Source: Marchantia polymorpha subsp. ruderalis (Eukaryota > Streptophyta > Marchantiopsida > Marchantiales > Marchantiaceae). Taken from it: DNA of 64,000 nucleotides. Below, piece after piece: positions 51,973-61,671 of this stretch. The stretch is taken from positions 21,020,501 through 21,084,500 of the forward strand of contig AP031353.1 in assembly GCA_037833965.1 (NCBI GenBank), written 5' to 3'. The number at the start of each line of letters is the position of its first letter. Positions within the stretch are counted from its first letter, which is position 1. A program made the position numbers and the translations under genes. Under the pieces are notes generated by a model. The model saw nothing but the letters and a program-made list of their open reading frames with translations. It was not told the DNA's origin and ran no database searches.

Positions 51973-53130
51973 TGTGGTACCCCACTTTTGGTAATTTTGA
52001 GGAAATTAAAACATTTTTGGAAAACTGTACCCGGGCAACAATGTAAATAGCCTTCGGTGCATCAAAACAGAGTGAATTCGGAAGATCGCAGAGATTCTCG
52101 AGGAATCTTATAGAATCTAGGAGTTGGGTGCAGCGGTAAGGAAGGGCACCACCCTCCCTGCGAAATCTGCAGTTAGGATCCCTACGGCGCAAGGCGCAAA
52201 ACCCGCCTTCGAAGCTGCGTCCGCGGCGGTAGGGAAATCCTTCATATTTAGGTCAACCCCCGGACGCCCTGACTAAGTTAGGGTCTTGTGGAAAGAGCTC
52301 GACGCACTGAATCCAACGAGCCCAAGAACGCCAACAATGGATAAGGACTCCGGGAGTTATGAAGGTTGTAAGATACTCAGCTCTTCGCCTGCGCACAGGC
52401 GAAATAGGGTTTGAGGTAGGCGCGAAGTTCGCATACGCACAGGCGTGCGCCTGTGCACAGGCACTTCGGCGTCGGCGGGAAATCCGCCTTGGGCCCTAGA
52501 AATGCGCCTTGTGAGGTAGAAATTGTACGGCGCCTCCTGCGCCAGCGCAGCGCCGCGGACGAGCAAGGAGCCGCCAGAATAGTAAAATCCGTACGGACCG
52601 TGCAGACCCCACGGACGGGACGGATGAATGCGCTCTTGGACGGACGGAGTTGCGGCGGCGGAAGCGCCGACGAAGAGACAAGGAACGGACAGTCTGGGCG
52701 GAGTCGGTTGACCGCGGTCAACGCCTTCCGCGCCAGCGCATCGCCGCGGACGGACCTCGCCTACGCACAGGCGAGCGCCTGTGCACAGGAGGGTGAAGTT
52801 CCGCGCCGGCGGAGAACCCGCCGAGGAGTCCGCCTGCGCGCAGGCGGGATATGAACTTTTGTCCGACATGCGGACACACGCGCCGAGGCAGAAGAGGATT
52901 GGCTGAGGAGCGGTACGAACGAGTGTACCGCGCAAGGCGGAAAATCCGCCTTCGGCGCTGCGCACCCATGTCCGCGGCGTAGTACGCTCGCGGAGTTCAA
53001 ATTCGCCAATTCGAGCGTGAGAGTTTAATCGGCGACGGCGGAGCATGAAGCCGCGCGTGAGAGCGGAGACCGTTTCATCGTAGAGCCGGCGTGGCCATCA
53101 ATTGAGTCGTCCTCCACGAGCAAGAACGCA

Positions 53131-53387
53131 ATGACCTTCGACCGGGCGGCGGAGAGCGTCCCATTCTTGAATTCGCGATTCCATTCTCTAGTGCGAGCTG
53201 CGCGCGTCCATCTGCTGGCTGCTAAGCATTCTCGACATCGCCGCGCTGAGGATTTCTTGGTGATTGAGGGAGAAGTGAGTGCGCGTGATTTGGAATTGAG
53301 GGCGATTAGAGTTTGCCGAGGAAGAAAGGAGCTCGAGCGGAGCGGAAGTAGAATGAGCGGGCGGGCGAACTCCAAGAACGCAATGAC
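53131..53387 (+). pseudogene. LTR-encoded protein, N-terminal ~85 codons only
   Basis: MTFDRAAESVPFLNSRFHSL… to …NSKNAMT, then a breakpoint at 53387/53388 into minus-strand R-U5. It stops just at the internal conserved Met, so the whole conserved domain is missing. Confidence 0.85.
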
Positions 53388-54323
53388 TGCGGGTAGTGAC
53401 TTCCAACTCCGGCTTTTACAACACTTCCACTAGCTTGCTGCTAGCGTAGGAAACCCGGCTTGGACTGCCTACTTCGGATCGAAGTCACTCATACGCGGTG
53501 AACAACACTCTCAACTCACAAAACGCGCAGAGAACACAGGTCCGCACTGAAGCACTCACTGAGAAACATTCCAGTAACACAATAACAGTCTATTGAAGAG
53601 TTTGAATTCTCAAGCACTTGTCATTCCCAGAAATACTACAGGGGTTACCCCGAAGGCACCTGCTGCAGCGTAACCTGAATTTACAACCAAGGCTTACACG
53701 AAGTAACAAAACTTCACTTTGGCATTAAGGGGAAAAATCCCGAAGGAGTACAATCAGGAACAAACACTCGAAGGTGTAGGGGCGAAACTATTCAAGTATC
53801 TAACTAGTCACTGGCTCTAAGCATCGGCAGTCACCCGCAGGTGTAGATCCGAACTACTCAAGTCTCTAACCAATGTACTAGCTCTGAACGTTCGGCCAAA
53901 GGCCTTCAGCTACAAAATGCGGAACGCCAAGTGGTAGCTCCTCTTGCATGGTGACAGAACTAAGGACACAAACACGCAGAGAAAATGAGTTCCTAATCTG
54001 CACTTCCGAAATTGGGAAAGAATCCCAGGCAAAACGCCTGGAACTATTTTATACCTTCTAAGTCCTAACTAGCACTACACTGCACTACGCTACACGCCTA
54101 CACGGAACCACGCTACACTACACTCCGCGGAACCTGTGCTACGTCTCCTGCGCGACGGACTGCCGCGCACTAACTCCCTACCCTGCCAGTCTTCCGCTCG
54201 ACTGCGCAGTCCCAATCGCTGCAACGCCGCGGACACCTCCACTTCGAGGGCGGACATGGTATCCCGCGCCTTCGACAGAAAAGCGTCGAGCTTCTTTGCT
54301 ACCTTCCGCCGACTCCTGCTGTC
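53388..54323 (-). mobile_element. Minus-strand B LTR tail, first inverted block
   Basis: On the minus strand: the ORF C-terminus (DSRSRRKVAKKLDAF…AGV, 54323 to ~54086), TATA box and the CCAGGC-GTTTT-GCCTGG hairpin near 54030-54055, then R-U5 up to 53388, short of the LTR end. CTGTC at 54319-54323 may be one target duplication of the next block. Confidence 0.78.
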
Positions 54324-56047
54324 TGTAATAACCCACTAAAGGCTAAAACTGCAATATAGTGGTAGAAAGGTCGAACCCACAAGGACAGAGGAACACACAG
54401 GGTACAAAGTGTCACGTTTAACAGACCATTGAGGAGTTTGAATTCTCAGGCAACTGTCACTTCCAGAAATACTGCAAGTGTCCACTCGGAGCGCACTCGG
54501 AGGTCGCACAGTGCAGCGTAACACACACACACACACACCTGAAACTACAGAAACACAACCCAGAGATCCGTTAGGACCTCTACTCAAGATTTCAGGGGGA
54601 AAGTCTCTCAAGAGTGCACTCAGCGAAGCTGCGGATAGTGACTCCCAACTCCGGCTTTTACAACACTTCCGCTAGCTTGCTGCTAGCGTAGGAAACCCGG
54701 TTTGGACTGCCTACTTCGGATCGAAGTCACTCATACGCGGTGAACAACACTCTCAACTCACAAAACGCGCAGAGAACACAGATCCGCACTTAAGGTCTCA
54801 ATGAGAAACATTCCAGTAACACAATAACAGTCTATTGAAGAGTTTGAATTCTCAGGCACTTGTCATTCCCAAAAATACTACAGGGGTTACCCTCAAGGCA
54901 CCTGCTGCAGCGTAACCTGAATTTACAACCAAGGCTTACACGAAGTAGCAAAACTTCACTTTGGCATTCAGGGGAAAAATCCCAAAGGAGTACAATCAGA
55001 AAGAAACACTCGAAGGTGTAGGGGCAAAACTATTCAAGTATCTAACTAGTCACTGGCTCTGAGCATCGGCAGTCACCCGCAGGTGCAGATCCGAACTACT
55101 CAAGTCTCTAACCAATGTACTAGCTCTGAACATTCGGACGAAGACCATGCGGAACGCTAAGTTGTAACTCCTCGTGCGTGGTGACAGAACTCAAGGACAC
55201 AAACACGCAAAGGAAATGGGTTCCTGATCTGCACTTCTGAGTTTGGGAAAGAACCCTAGGCAAAACGCCTGGAACTATTTTATACCTTCTAAGTCCTAAC
55301 TAGAACTACACTGCACTACGCTACACGCCTGCACGGAACCACGCTACACTACACTCCGTGGAACCTGTGCTTCGCCTCCTGCGCGACGGACTGCCGCGCA
55401 CTAACTCCCTACCCTGCCAGTCTTCCGCTCGACTGCGCAGTCCTAATCGCTGCAACGCCGCGGACACCTCCACTTCGAGGGCGGACATGGTATCCCGCGC
55501 CTTCGACAGAAAAGCGTCGAGCTTCTTTGCTACCTTCCGCCGACTCCTGCTGTCGCCTGACAACAAGCCGGGTGCGCGAAGTTCAAACTCACGCAGTGTG
55601 AGTTTCTCCTGCGCCGCCACCTCCAAGTGGGCGTAGCCCTTGAGACAGTGGGCGACACGCCTTGCTGTCTCCACCTTTCTGCGATCTGCCTCCCGCCTGC
55701 GATCCTCTTCAATTACCACTAATTGCGATTCGGCCTCAGCACGTTGCGCTCTCAATTCGCCACACTCTGACTGTAGCCTGCGGATTACATCCTCATCTGC
55801 TTGTCGTGCGAGCAGACACTGCTCTAACAACCGCGTCTGTCGCACGAGCTCCTCTGACAAAATCCGATTCTGGGCCTGCTTAGAAATTAGTGACCTTCAC
55901 CTGCTCCTTGGTGAGCTCTTCCAGTTTCCCATCCCTCACCTTTTCGGATTACTTGTAGAATTTCTGATAGAGTTTATACTGACCCCACAAGCATTCATGC
56001 TTCTCCTTCAATTCCCTCAACTCCTGGTCCACTCTAGCTAGTAGCTT

Positions 56048-56052
56048 GCTGG
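56048..56052 (+). repeat. Target-site duplication GCTGG (pair with 58497-58501)
   Basis: GCTGG precedes the D LTR start at 56053 and follows its TTATTACA end at 58496. The ORF sequence joins across it. Confidence 0.92.
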
Positions 56053-56270
56053 TGTGGTAACCCACTTTTTGTTTTTTGTCGGAACTAAAACATTTTTGAA
56101 TAGTAAGTACCGCGGCAGCAGCTGTAAATAGTTATCGGTACGCGAAACCAGAGTAAAAAGAGGATCGAGGACAATCAAGGGGTTTTGGGCTTAGGCCACA
56201 GTGGGACGCTTAGGACGGAACGGGCGGTTCATGCTGCAGGATCCGCTTCGAGCACCTTCGGCGGTAGATC

Positions 56271-57091
56271 ACTCATAACTTTCTCAATTCGTAACGTCTT
56301 GAGTTGTTTCGGGTCTTGTTGGAAAGAGCTCGCGACGTTCGTTCTAACGAGCCCAAGAACTTGTGAAACGGATGAGAGGTCACTGAGTTATGAGTGTCGA
56401 AAGTTACTGATGGGGGGGCCTTCGGCGGTAGAGCGACTTTGGCGGTACTCCTGCGGCGGAAGAACCGCCGGAAGATGCGCCTTGGGCGGTAGACGCCTTC
56501 GGTCAACGCCTTTGGCGATGCGGGAGAGTGCATTCGGCGGAAGAGTGAATCCCTCATAACTTTCTCAATTCGCAACGCCTTGACTTGGTTAGGGTCTCGT
56601 TGGAAAGAGCTCGACGCGCTGATTCTAACGAGCCCAAGAACGCCACGAACGGAGGAGAATTCCGGGAGTTATGAAGGTCGCAAGATACTCAGCTTTCCGC
56701 CTACGCACAGGCGAAGGAAGTTTTGTCCTATGCGCGGACGAAGTAAGTTCGCCTGCGCACAGGTGGTCGCCTGTGCACAGGCGCTTCGGCGTCGGCGAGA
56801 AATCCGCCTTGGGCCCTAGAAATGCGCCTTGTGAGGTAGAAATTGTACGGCGCCTTCTGCGCCAGCGCAGCGCCGCGGACGGACAGGTCAGCGCAGCGGA
56901 CGGACAGCTCAGCGCCGCGGACGGACTGTGGATAGACGAACGCCTTCGGCGGAAGAGTAAAACCAACATAACTTTCTCAATTCTTAGCGGTTTGACTTGA
57001 TTCGGGTCTCGTTGGAAAGAACTCGACGAGTTGGTTCCAACGAGACCAAGATCTCTTGAAACGGATAAGGCGTCAATGAGTTATGAGCGTC
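56271..57091 (+). repeat. Three spaced copies of a ~120-bp U3 module in the D LTR
   Basis: Copies begin near 56272, 56553 and 56966. Each reads CATAACTTTCTCAATTC, about 20 bases, GGGTCTNGTTGGAAAGA, about 25 bases, AACGAGNCCAAGA, about 20 bases, a GGATNAGG-type box and GAGTTATGA. B and C LTRs have a single, partial version. Confidence 0.85.
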
Positions 57092-57404
57092 GAAAGCGGC
57101 TGTCATGGTTAGGCGTGAGGCCTTCGGCGTTAACAGTTAGAGGGGCCTTCGGCCCAAGGCGGCCTGCGAGTAGGCGGCTTGCGTGTAGAACGCGTGGGAC
57201 CCACAGTCCTCGGATTTTGGAGAAGGAATTTTGGCCTAGGTTCCGAGATCTTGCGGGGCCCATATCTTTGCGATGGACGGTCGGATGGATCTGAAATTTT
57301 GTGGGGTCGTTGATCTCGGCCGGCCACGCATGCCTGCAAATTTTCAGCCTCAGATCTTGGATGGTAAGGCGCTGGCGGCTCTGTACAGTAGGCTTAGGAT
57401 TCAG

Positions 57405-57436
57405 ATTTAGGGTTAGGGTTAGATTTAGGTTGTAAG
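57405..57436 (+). repeat. Short telomere-like stretch
   Basis: AGATTTAGGGTTAGGGTTAG and a following TTTAGG resemble plant telomere repeats (TTTAGGG), but only about three units are present. It is inside the D LTR and may be coincidental. Confidence 0.45.
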
Positions 57437-57531
57437 TTAGAGGGGAAGGCAGCCGCCGACTCCTCAGGTGTGGGATCTGTTGCGGCTCGCACCATGGCAG
57501 TGCAGTGTAGTGTTAGTTAGGATTTAGAAGG

Positions 57532-57560
57532 TATAAAATAGTTCCAGGCGTTTCGCCTGG
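57532..57560 (+). promoter_or_regulatory. D LTR TATA box and hairpin
   Basis: TATAAAATA at 57532-57540, then CCAGGC (57544-57549), loop GTTTC, GCCTGG (57555-57560). The loop differs from the other copies while the stem is intact. Confidence 0.73.
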
Positions 57561-58786
57561 GGTTCTTTCCCATCAGAAGTGCAGATCAGGAACCCATTTC
57601 CTTTGCGTGTTTGTGTCCTTGAGTTCTGTCACCACGCACGAGGAGTTACAACTTAGCGTTCCGCATTTTGTAGCTGAAGGCCTTCGGCCGAATGTTCAGA
57701 GCTAGTACATTGGTTAGAGACTTGAGTAGTTCGGATCTGCACCTGCGGGTGACTGCCGATGCTCAGAGCCAGTGACTAGTTAGATACTTGAACAGTTTCG
57801 CCCCTACACCTTCGAGTGTTTCTTTCCGATTGTACTCCTTGGGATTTTTCCCCTGAATGCCAAAGTGAAGTTTTGCTACTTCGTGTAAGCCTTGGTTGTA
57901 AATTCAGGTTACGCTGCAGCAGGTGCCTTGAGGGTAACCCCTGTAGTATTTCTGGGAATGACAAGTGCCTGAGAATTCAAACTCTTCAATAGACTGTTGT
58001 TGTGTTACTGGAATGTTTCTCAGTGAGTCCTTCAGTGCGGACCTGTGTTCTCTGCGCGTTTTGTGAGTTGAGAGTGTTGTTCACCGCGTATGAGTGACTT
58101 CGATCCGAAGTAGGCAGTCCAGACCGGGTTTCCTACACTAGCAGCAAGCTAGTGGAAGTGTTGTAAAAGCCGGAGTTGGAAGTCACTACCCGCAGCTTCG
58201 ACGAGTGTGCTCGCGAGAGACTTTCCCCCTGAAATCCTGAAGTAGAGGTCCTAACGGATCTCTGGGTTGTGTTTCTGTAGTTTCAGGTGTGTGTGTGTTA
58301 CGCTGCACTGTGCGACCTCCGAGTGCGCTCCGAGTGGACACTTGCAGTATTTCTGGGAGTGACAGTTGCCTGAGAATTCAAACTCCTCAATAGTCTGTTA
58401 AAACGTGACACTTTGTACCCTGTGTGTTCCTCTGTCCCTGTGGGTTCGACCTTTCTACCACTATATTGCAGTTTTAGCCTTTAGTGGGTTATTACAGCTG
58501 GTGTGGACTTTAGTGCGAGTCCGCCTGCGCACAAACTCGATGTAAGATCCCGGCTGAAGTGGGTCGGCGTATTTATCGACTTTGCGATCCAAGTACCTCA
58601 GCAACGGAATCACCTGCTCAGAGAGCGCCGCCGCCGGCGCTCCAACAATTTCCTCCTCCTCCTTCTCGGTGTCCCCTGCTCCTGACATTTCTTCGGTGGA
58701 GCCTCCGTCGTCATCATCCGAGTGGAGAATTTCAGTCGCCATTGATTGCGTCGGCGACTGGCCCGAGTGGGGCTGCACGTCGTCGA

Positions 58787-58814
58787 CGTGTGCTGCCTGC
58801 GAAGGCAGCACACG
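58787..58814 (+). repeat. Perfect 12-bp snap-back palindrome at an inversion breakpoint
   Basis: CGTGTGCTGCCT, loop GCGA, AGGCAGCACACG. It sits exactly where minus-strand LTR sequence switches to plus-strand sequence. Confidence 0.88.
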
Positions 58815-58973
58815 AAGAGGTCCTAACGGATCTCTGGGTTGTGTTTCTGTAGTTTCAGGTGTGTGTGTGTGTGTGTTACGCTGCACTGTGCGACCTCCGA
58901 GTGCGCTCCAAGTGGACACTTGCAGTATTTCTGGGAGTGACAGTTGCTTGAGAATTCAAACTCCTCTATAGTC

Positions 58974-59044
58974 GCTGAAGCTGCAGCGCAGGCGACCCAG
59001 ACGGAATTCAATTATCACGCATGCAAACGATATACCAAAGCCTG
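58974..59044 (+). other. 71-bp insert of unknown origin with 5-bp TAGTC duplication
   Basis: TAGTC occurs at 58969-58973 and 59045-59049, while other LTRs have it once. The 71 bases between match nothing else in the window. It is not a tRNA: no acceptor stem forms between its ends. Confidence 0.75.
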
Positions 59045-60274
59045 TAGTCTGTTAAACGTGACACTTTGTACCCTGTGTGTTCCTCTGTCCCTGTGGGTTT
59101 GACCTTTCTACCACTATATTGCAGTTTTAGCCTTTAGTGGGTTATTACATTCCGACCATGAGTGCGCCTTCGGCGATGCGCCGTTGGCGCGGGATAGAAA
59201 CCTTCATAACGATCAGGATTCACGGTAGTTCTAGTTGGTTGAGGTTTCATTGGAAAGAGCTCGGGACGCTTGTTCTAACGAGCCCAAGAGCGCCGGAGAT
59301 GGATCAGGGACGAGGAAGTTATGAGCGTTGGTAAACTCGCATCCGGCGATGCGCTGTTCGCGCTAGGGTTCACTGTCGGAAAGGACCCCCGTATGCCTTC
59401 GGCGATGCGCCTTCGGCGGAACCACGCGCTCATGAGAGGAGATCAAGTCGGAGGCGGAAGCGCCTTCGGCGGCTGCGCAGCGGAAGAGAAGCGCCGGCCT
59501 GATGTACGCCTCCGACGTGGCGCGGATAGGGGGGTGCGCTGGCATAATTCGCGCCGGCGGGATATGCACCGTCGGCGATATGCGGGGCAGAACGGACAAA
59601 ACAAGTGGTACAAGTACGTGTCGGCGTAATTCGCGCCGACTTGATGTGCGCCTCCAGCGAGGCGCCGACGGAGAAGGAGTACACCTTCGGCGATACGCCT
59701 CCGGCGATGGGCAGGTTGAGAAAAGACAACATAGTCGGAGCGTACGCTCCACTGCGGCGAACTCGAGTCCGGAAGCCCTCGGCAATGGCGAACTCAGAGC
59801 CGGAAGACGATGGCGGCAGGAGAATTCAACGTTCACGCATGCGAATGCACGCAGTGCGGAGTCGTGAATTCGAGCATGCGAGGGAGAACCGTTAGCCCGT
59901 ATAGCTGGCTGCGTAATCAAGTTTGATTGTACCAAGTGAGAGTGTTGTGCGATCTTGAATTCGGAGAAGAAAAGTCTGCTCTCCAGTCTCATTCTCTCAT
60001 TCTTGATTGTGAGTTTTCCAGCTTCAGAGCTTGAGCGCGCAAGGGCGGAGAGACCTTTAGTAAGTTGGAGAGAGTGCGTAGCAACCAGGCGTGCGTAGGC
60101 AAGTTACGCTAGGATCTTGACGGACCCCGAAGAGAGTTTGCGAGTAGAGAGATTGAGCGCGCAAGGAAAGAGAGAGCGATTTCAGTTAGTGTCTGAGCGG
60201 CCGACGCGCAGCGGCGATTGTGAGAGATCGAGCGGGAGGGAAGAACGTCTGTGTGTGCAGGGAGAGCAAGAAAG

Positions 60275-61671
60275 ATGTCAAAGGTCCCCCAGTTGCGAGT
60301 GTCTCCACTCAGAGTGCCGCAGATCGGTCTGCGCGCATTCCAAGATGTGTTGACAAGGTTGAAGCTTGATTTCCTCCCGTGGGGATGGAATTGGACGTGT
60401 CCGGAGATGGTGCGCGAATACTTGCGGGAGAAACACCAGCCCTCGCGTGGATTCCGCCCCCACCAAGAGAGGTGGGACATTAGTCACTGGGCGCAGGTAT
60501 TAGGAAGATGTGCAGGCGAGGAAGGGTATCTCCTCTTCGAGGCCGAGAGCGTGAAGGTGTCGAAGGAGGAAGAAGTCTCCTACAATGATCTTTTCAAAGT
60601 TGGCAAGCATCCCAAGAACGGGTTCCGGACGCGGGATTACAAGGATCGATTGCGGAGAAATGTCGCGACTGCATTACTTCAAATATTGCAGCCGACCAAG
60701 ACCGCCTACATGCATGGTTGGCAAGTGGGATTTGTGGAGCTAGTGTTGTCAGGAGCTCCGGTTCATTGAGCACGGCTCCTGTGGAAGGTGACGCGCCAAC
60801 ATGCGCAAGAAGAGAGAGGAGGAACCCTCAATCATCTTTCGCCTTACCTGATCGTGTTCTATCGAGCGATGGGAAGTTTGACAGCTTCAGAGCGGGCACG
60901 ATTTCCCCTGCTAACCCGGAGTAATCCGGGTAGATACTTGCGGGAGGCTGAAGTGGACACAGATCCGGACGAAGCACCTGCCAGTCCAGCTCCAGCTCCG
61001 GCTCCGGCAAGAGCAGAAGAAGGGCATCGAAGTGAACGCGCACCGCGGAAGCGGAAATGGGATGAGCGACCAGAAGACAGGCAGCCGAAAGCTCCCGCTG
61101 CGTCGACTCGGAGTCGGCCAACCCACGAGCTTCACAGCCGGCCAAAACAGAGGGCACGTAAGATGGTGTTGCCAACTAGCAGTGAGGAGACCGGGCGTAC
61201 TCCGGTCCGGCGTAATGTCTTGCCCACGCAGGAAGAGATAATCGCGCAGGTTCTGGGGAGGTCGCTGAACCCCTCTGCGCAGAAGGCGCGGATGCCTTCA
61301 GAAGAAGGCAGGCGAACTTACAGTCGGCCGACTGCGAGTCGGGCGATTGAAGGTCGGCCAACTGCAGGTCGGCAAGAGCAGCGTGTTGAACCGGACAGCA
61401 GGCCGAAGCAAAAGAGAGTTTGGCTGCAGAGCCAACAACTCTCAGAGAGTCGTCTTCGGCAGAAGACGCTTCTGAGAAAACGCCTCCCGCAAAGAGGCCA
61501 AGTGGAGTAAAGACGTGCAGAATGGATCCGACTGCCAGTCGGACAACTGCTAGTCGGCCGACTGCGAGTCAGTCAACTAAGAGTCGGCCAGATTCGCTGA
61601 CTGCAAAGCGGACAGACCCGGCGACCATTGTGCGGTCACCTTCGGCGGACACAACTCCGGCGAAGACACCT
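60275..61671 (+). pseudogene. LTR-encoded protein of C3, degraded and truncated
   Basis: Starts MSKVPQLRVSPLRVPQ at 60275. TGG to TGA at 60767-60769 (in VHWA) stops it. The same frame continues to about 61400, where a lost base (CCGAAGC against CCGGAAGC) shifts it. It is cut at 61671 by the next C LTR. The conserved domain is otherwise well preserved (FLPWGWNWTC with one Leu to Pro change). Confidence 0.88.

Larger units (their letters stand above)
56053..58496 (+). mobile_element. Solo D-type LTR, 2444 bp, without the ORF
   Basis: Starts TGTGGTAACCCAC and ends TTATTACA with GCTGG duplications. 56053-57495 is a U3 unlike B or C, with three copies of a regulatory-like module and no long ORF. 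From ~57495 its TATA box (57532), hairpin (57544-57560) and R-U5 are almost the same as in B LTRs. It is therefore a derivative or ancestor that shares R-U5 but lacks the coding U3. Nothing else gene-like is seen in it. Confidence 0.9.
54324..58808 (-). mobile_element. Minus-strand B LTR tail, second inverted block, holding the D LTR
   Basis: Ends with TTATTACA (minus) at 54324 and extends back through R-U5, the promoter and the ORF C-terminal half to 58808, interrupted by the D LTR. Its 5' half is missing at the 58808 breakpoint. Confidence 0.8.
55321..58808 (-). pseudogene. LTR-encoded protein, C-terminal half, split by the D LTR
   Basis: 58808-58502 carries QAAHVDDVQPHSG, the acidic run and LLRYLDRKVDKYADPL to TRTKVHT. 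After the D LTR insertion it continues from 56047 to 55321 with the coiled coil and the SAWFRAGV-like tail. A small deletion near 55885-55895 breaks the frame. GCTGG duplications show the D LTR insertion is a clean integrase event. Confidence 0.85.
51973..59149 (+). mobile_element. Compound B-type LTR with inverted interior
   Basis: The two ends form one plus-strand B LTR (start 51973, end 59149, TTCCG duplications). Between 53388 and 58808 the sequence is inverted: a minus LTR tail (53388-54323), then a second minus LTR tail ending TGTAATAACC at 54324 and reaching back into its ORF at 58808, itself holding the D LTR (56053-58496). From ~58815 the sequence is plus-strand R-U5 again. 51973-53130 is noncoding U3. 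Confidence 0.8.
51906..61671 (+). mobile_element. C-type LTR (C3), split by a compound B LTR, truncated at both ends
   Basis: 51945-51972 and 59155-61671 join into C-type U3 plus ORF once the 51973-59149 insertion and one TTCCG copy are removed. Its 5' start is missing and replaced by a GGACGAGGAGGCAA repeat stretch (51906-51944). On the right it is interrupted by another C LTR at 61672, and its remainder lies off-window. 59155-60274 is noncoding C-type U3 with the GGAAAGAGCTCG module at ~59250. Confidence 0.82.

Noticed and set aside
57405-57436. Interstitial telomere marking a chromosome fusion
   Set aside because: Only about three degenerate units, located within the U3 of a mobile LTR, so it most likely came with the element.
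58974-59044. tRNA gene (71 bases long)
   Set aside because: The two ends do not pair into an acceptor stem and there are no A- or B-box promoter motifs.
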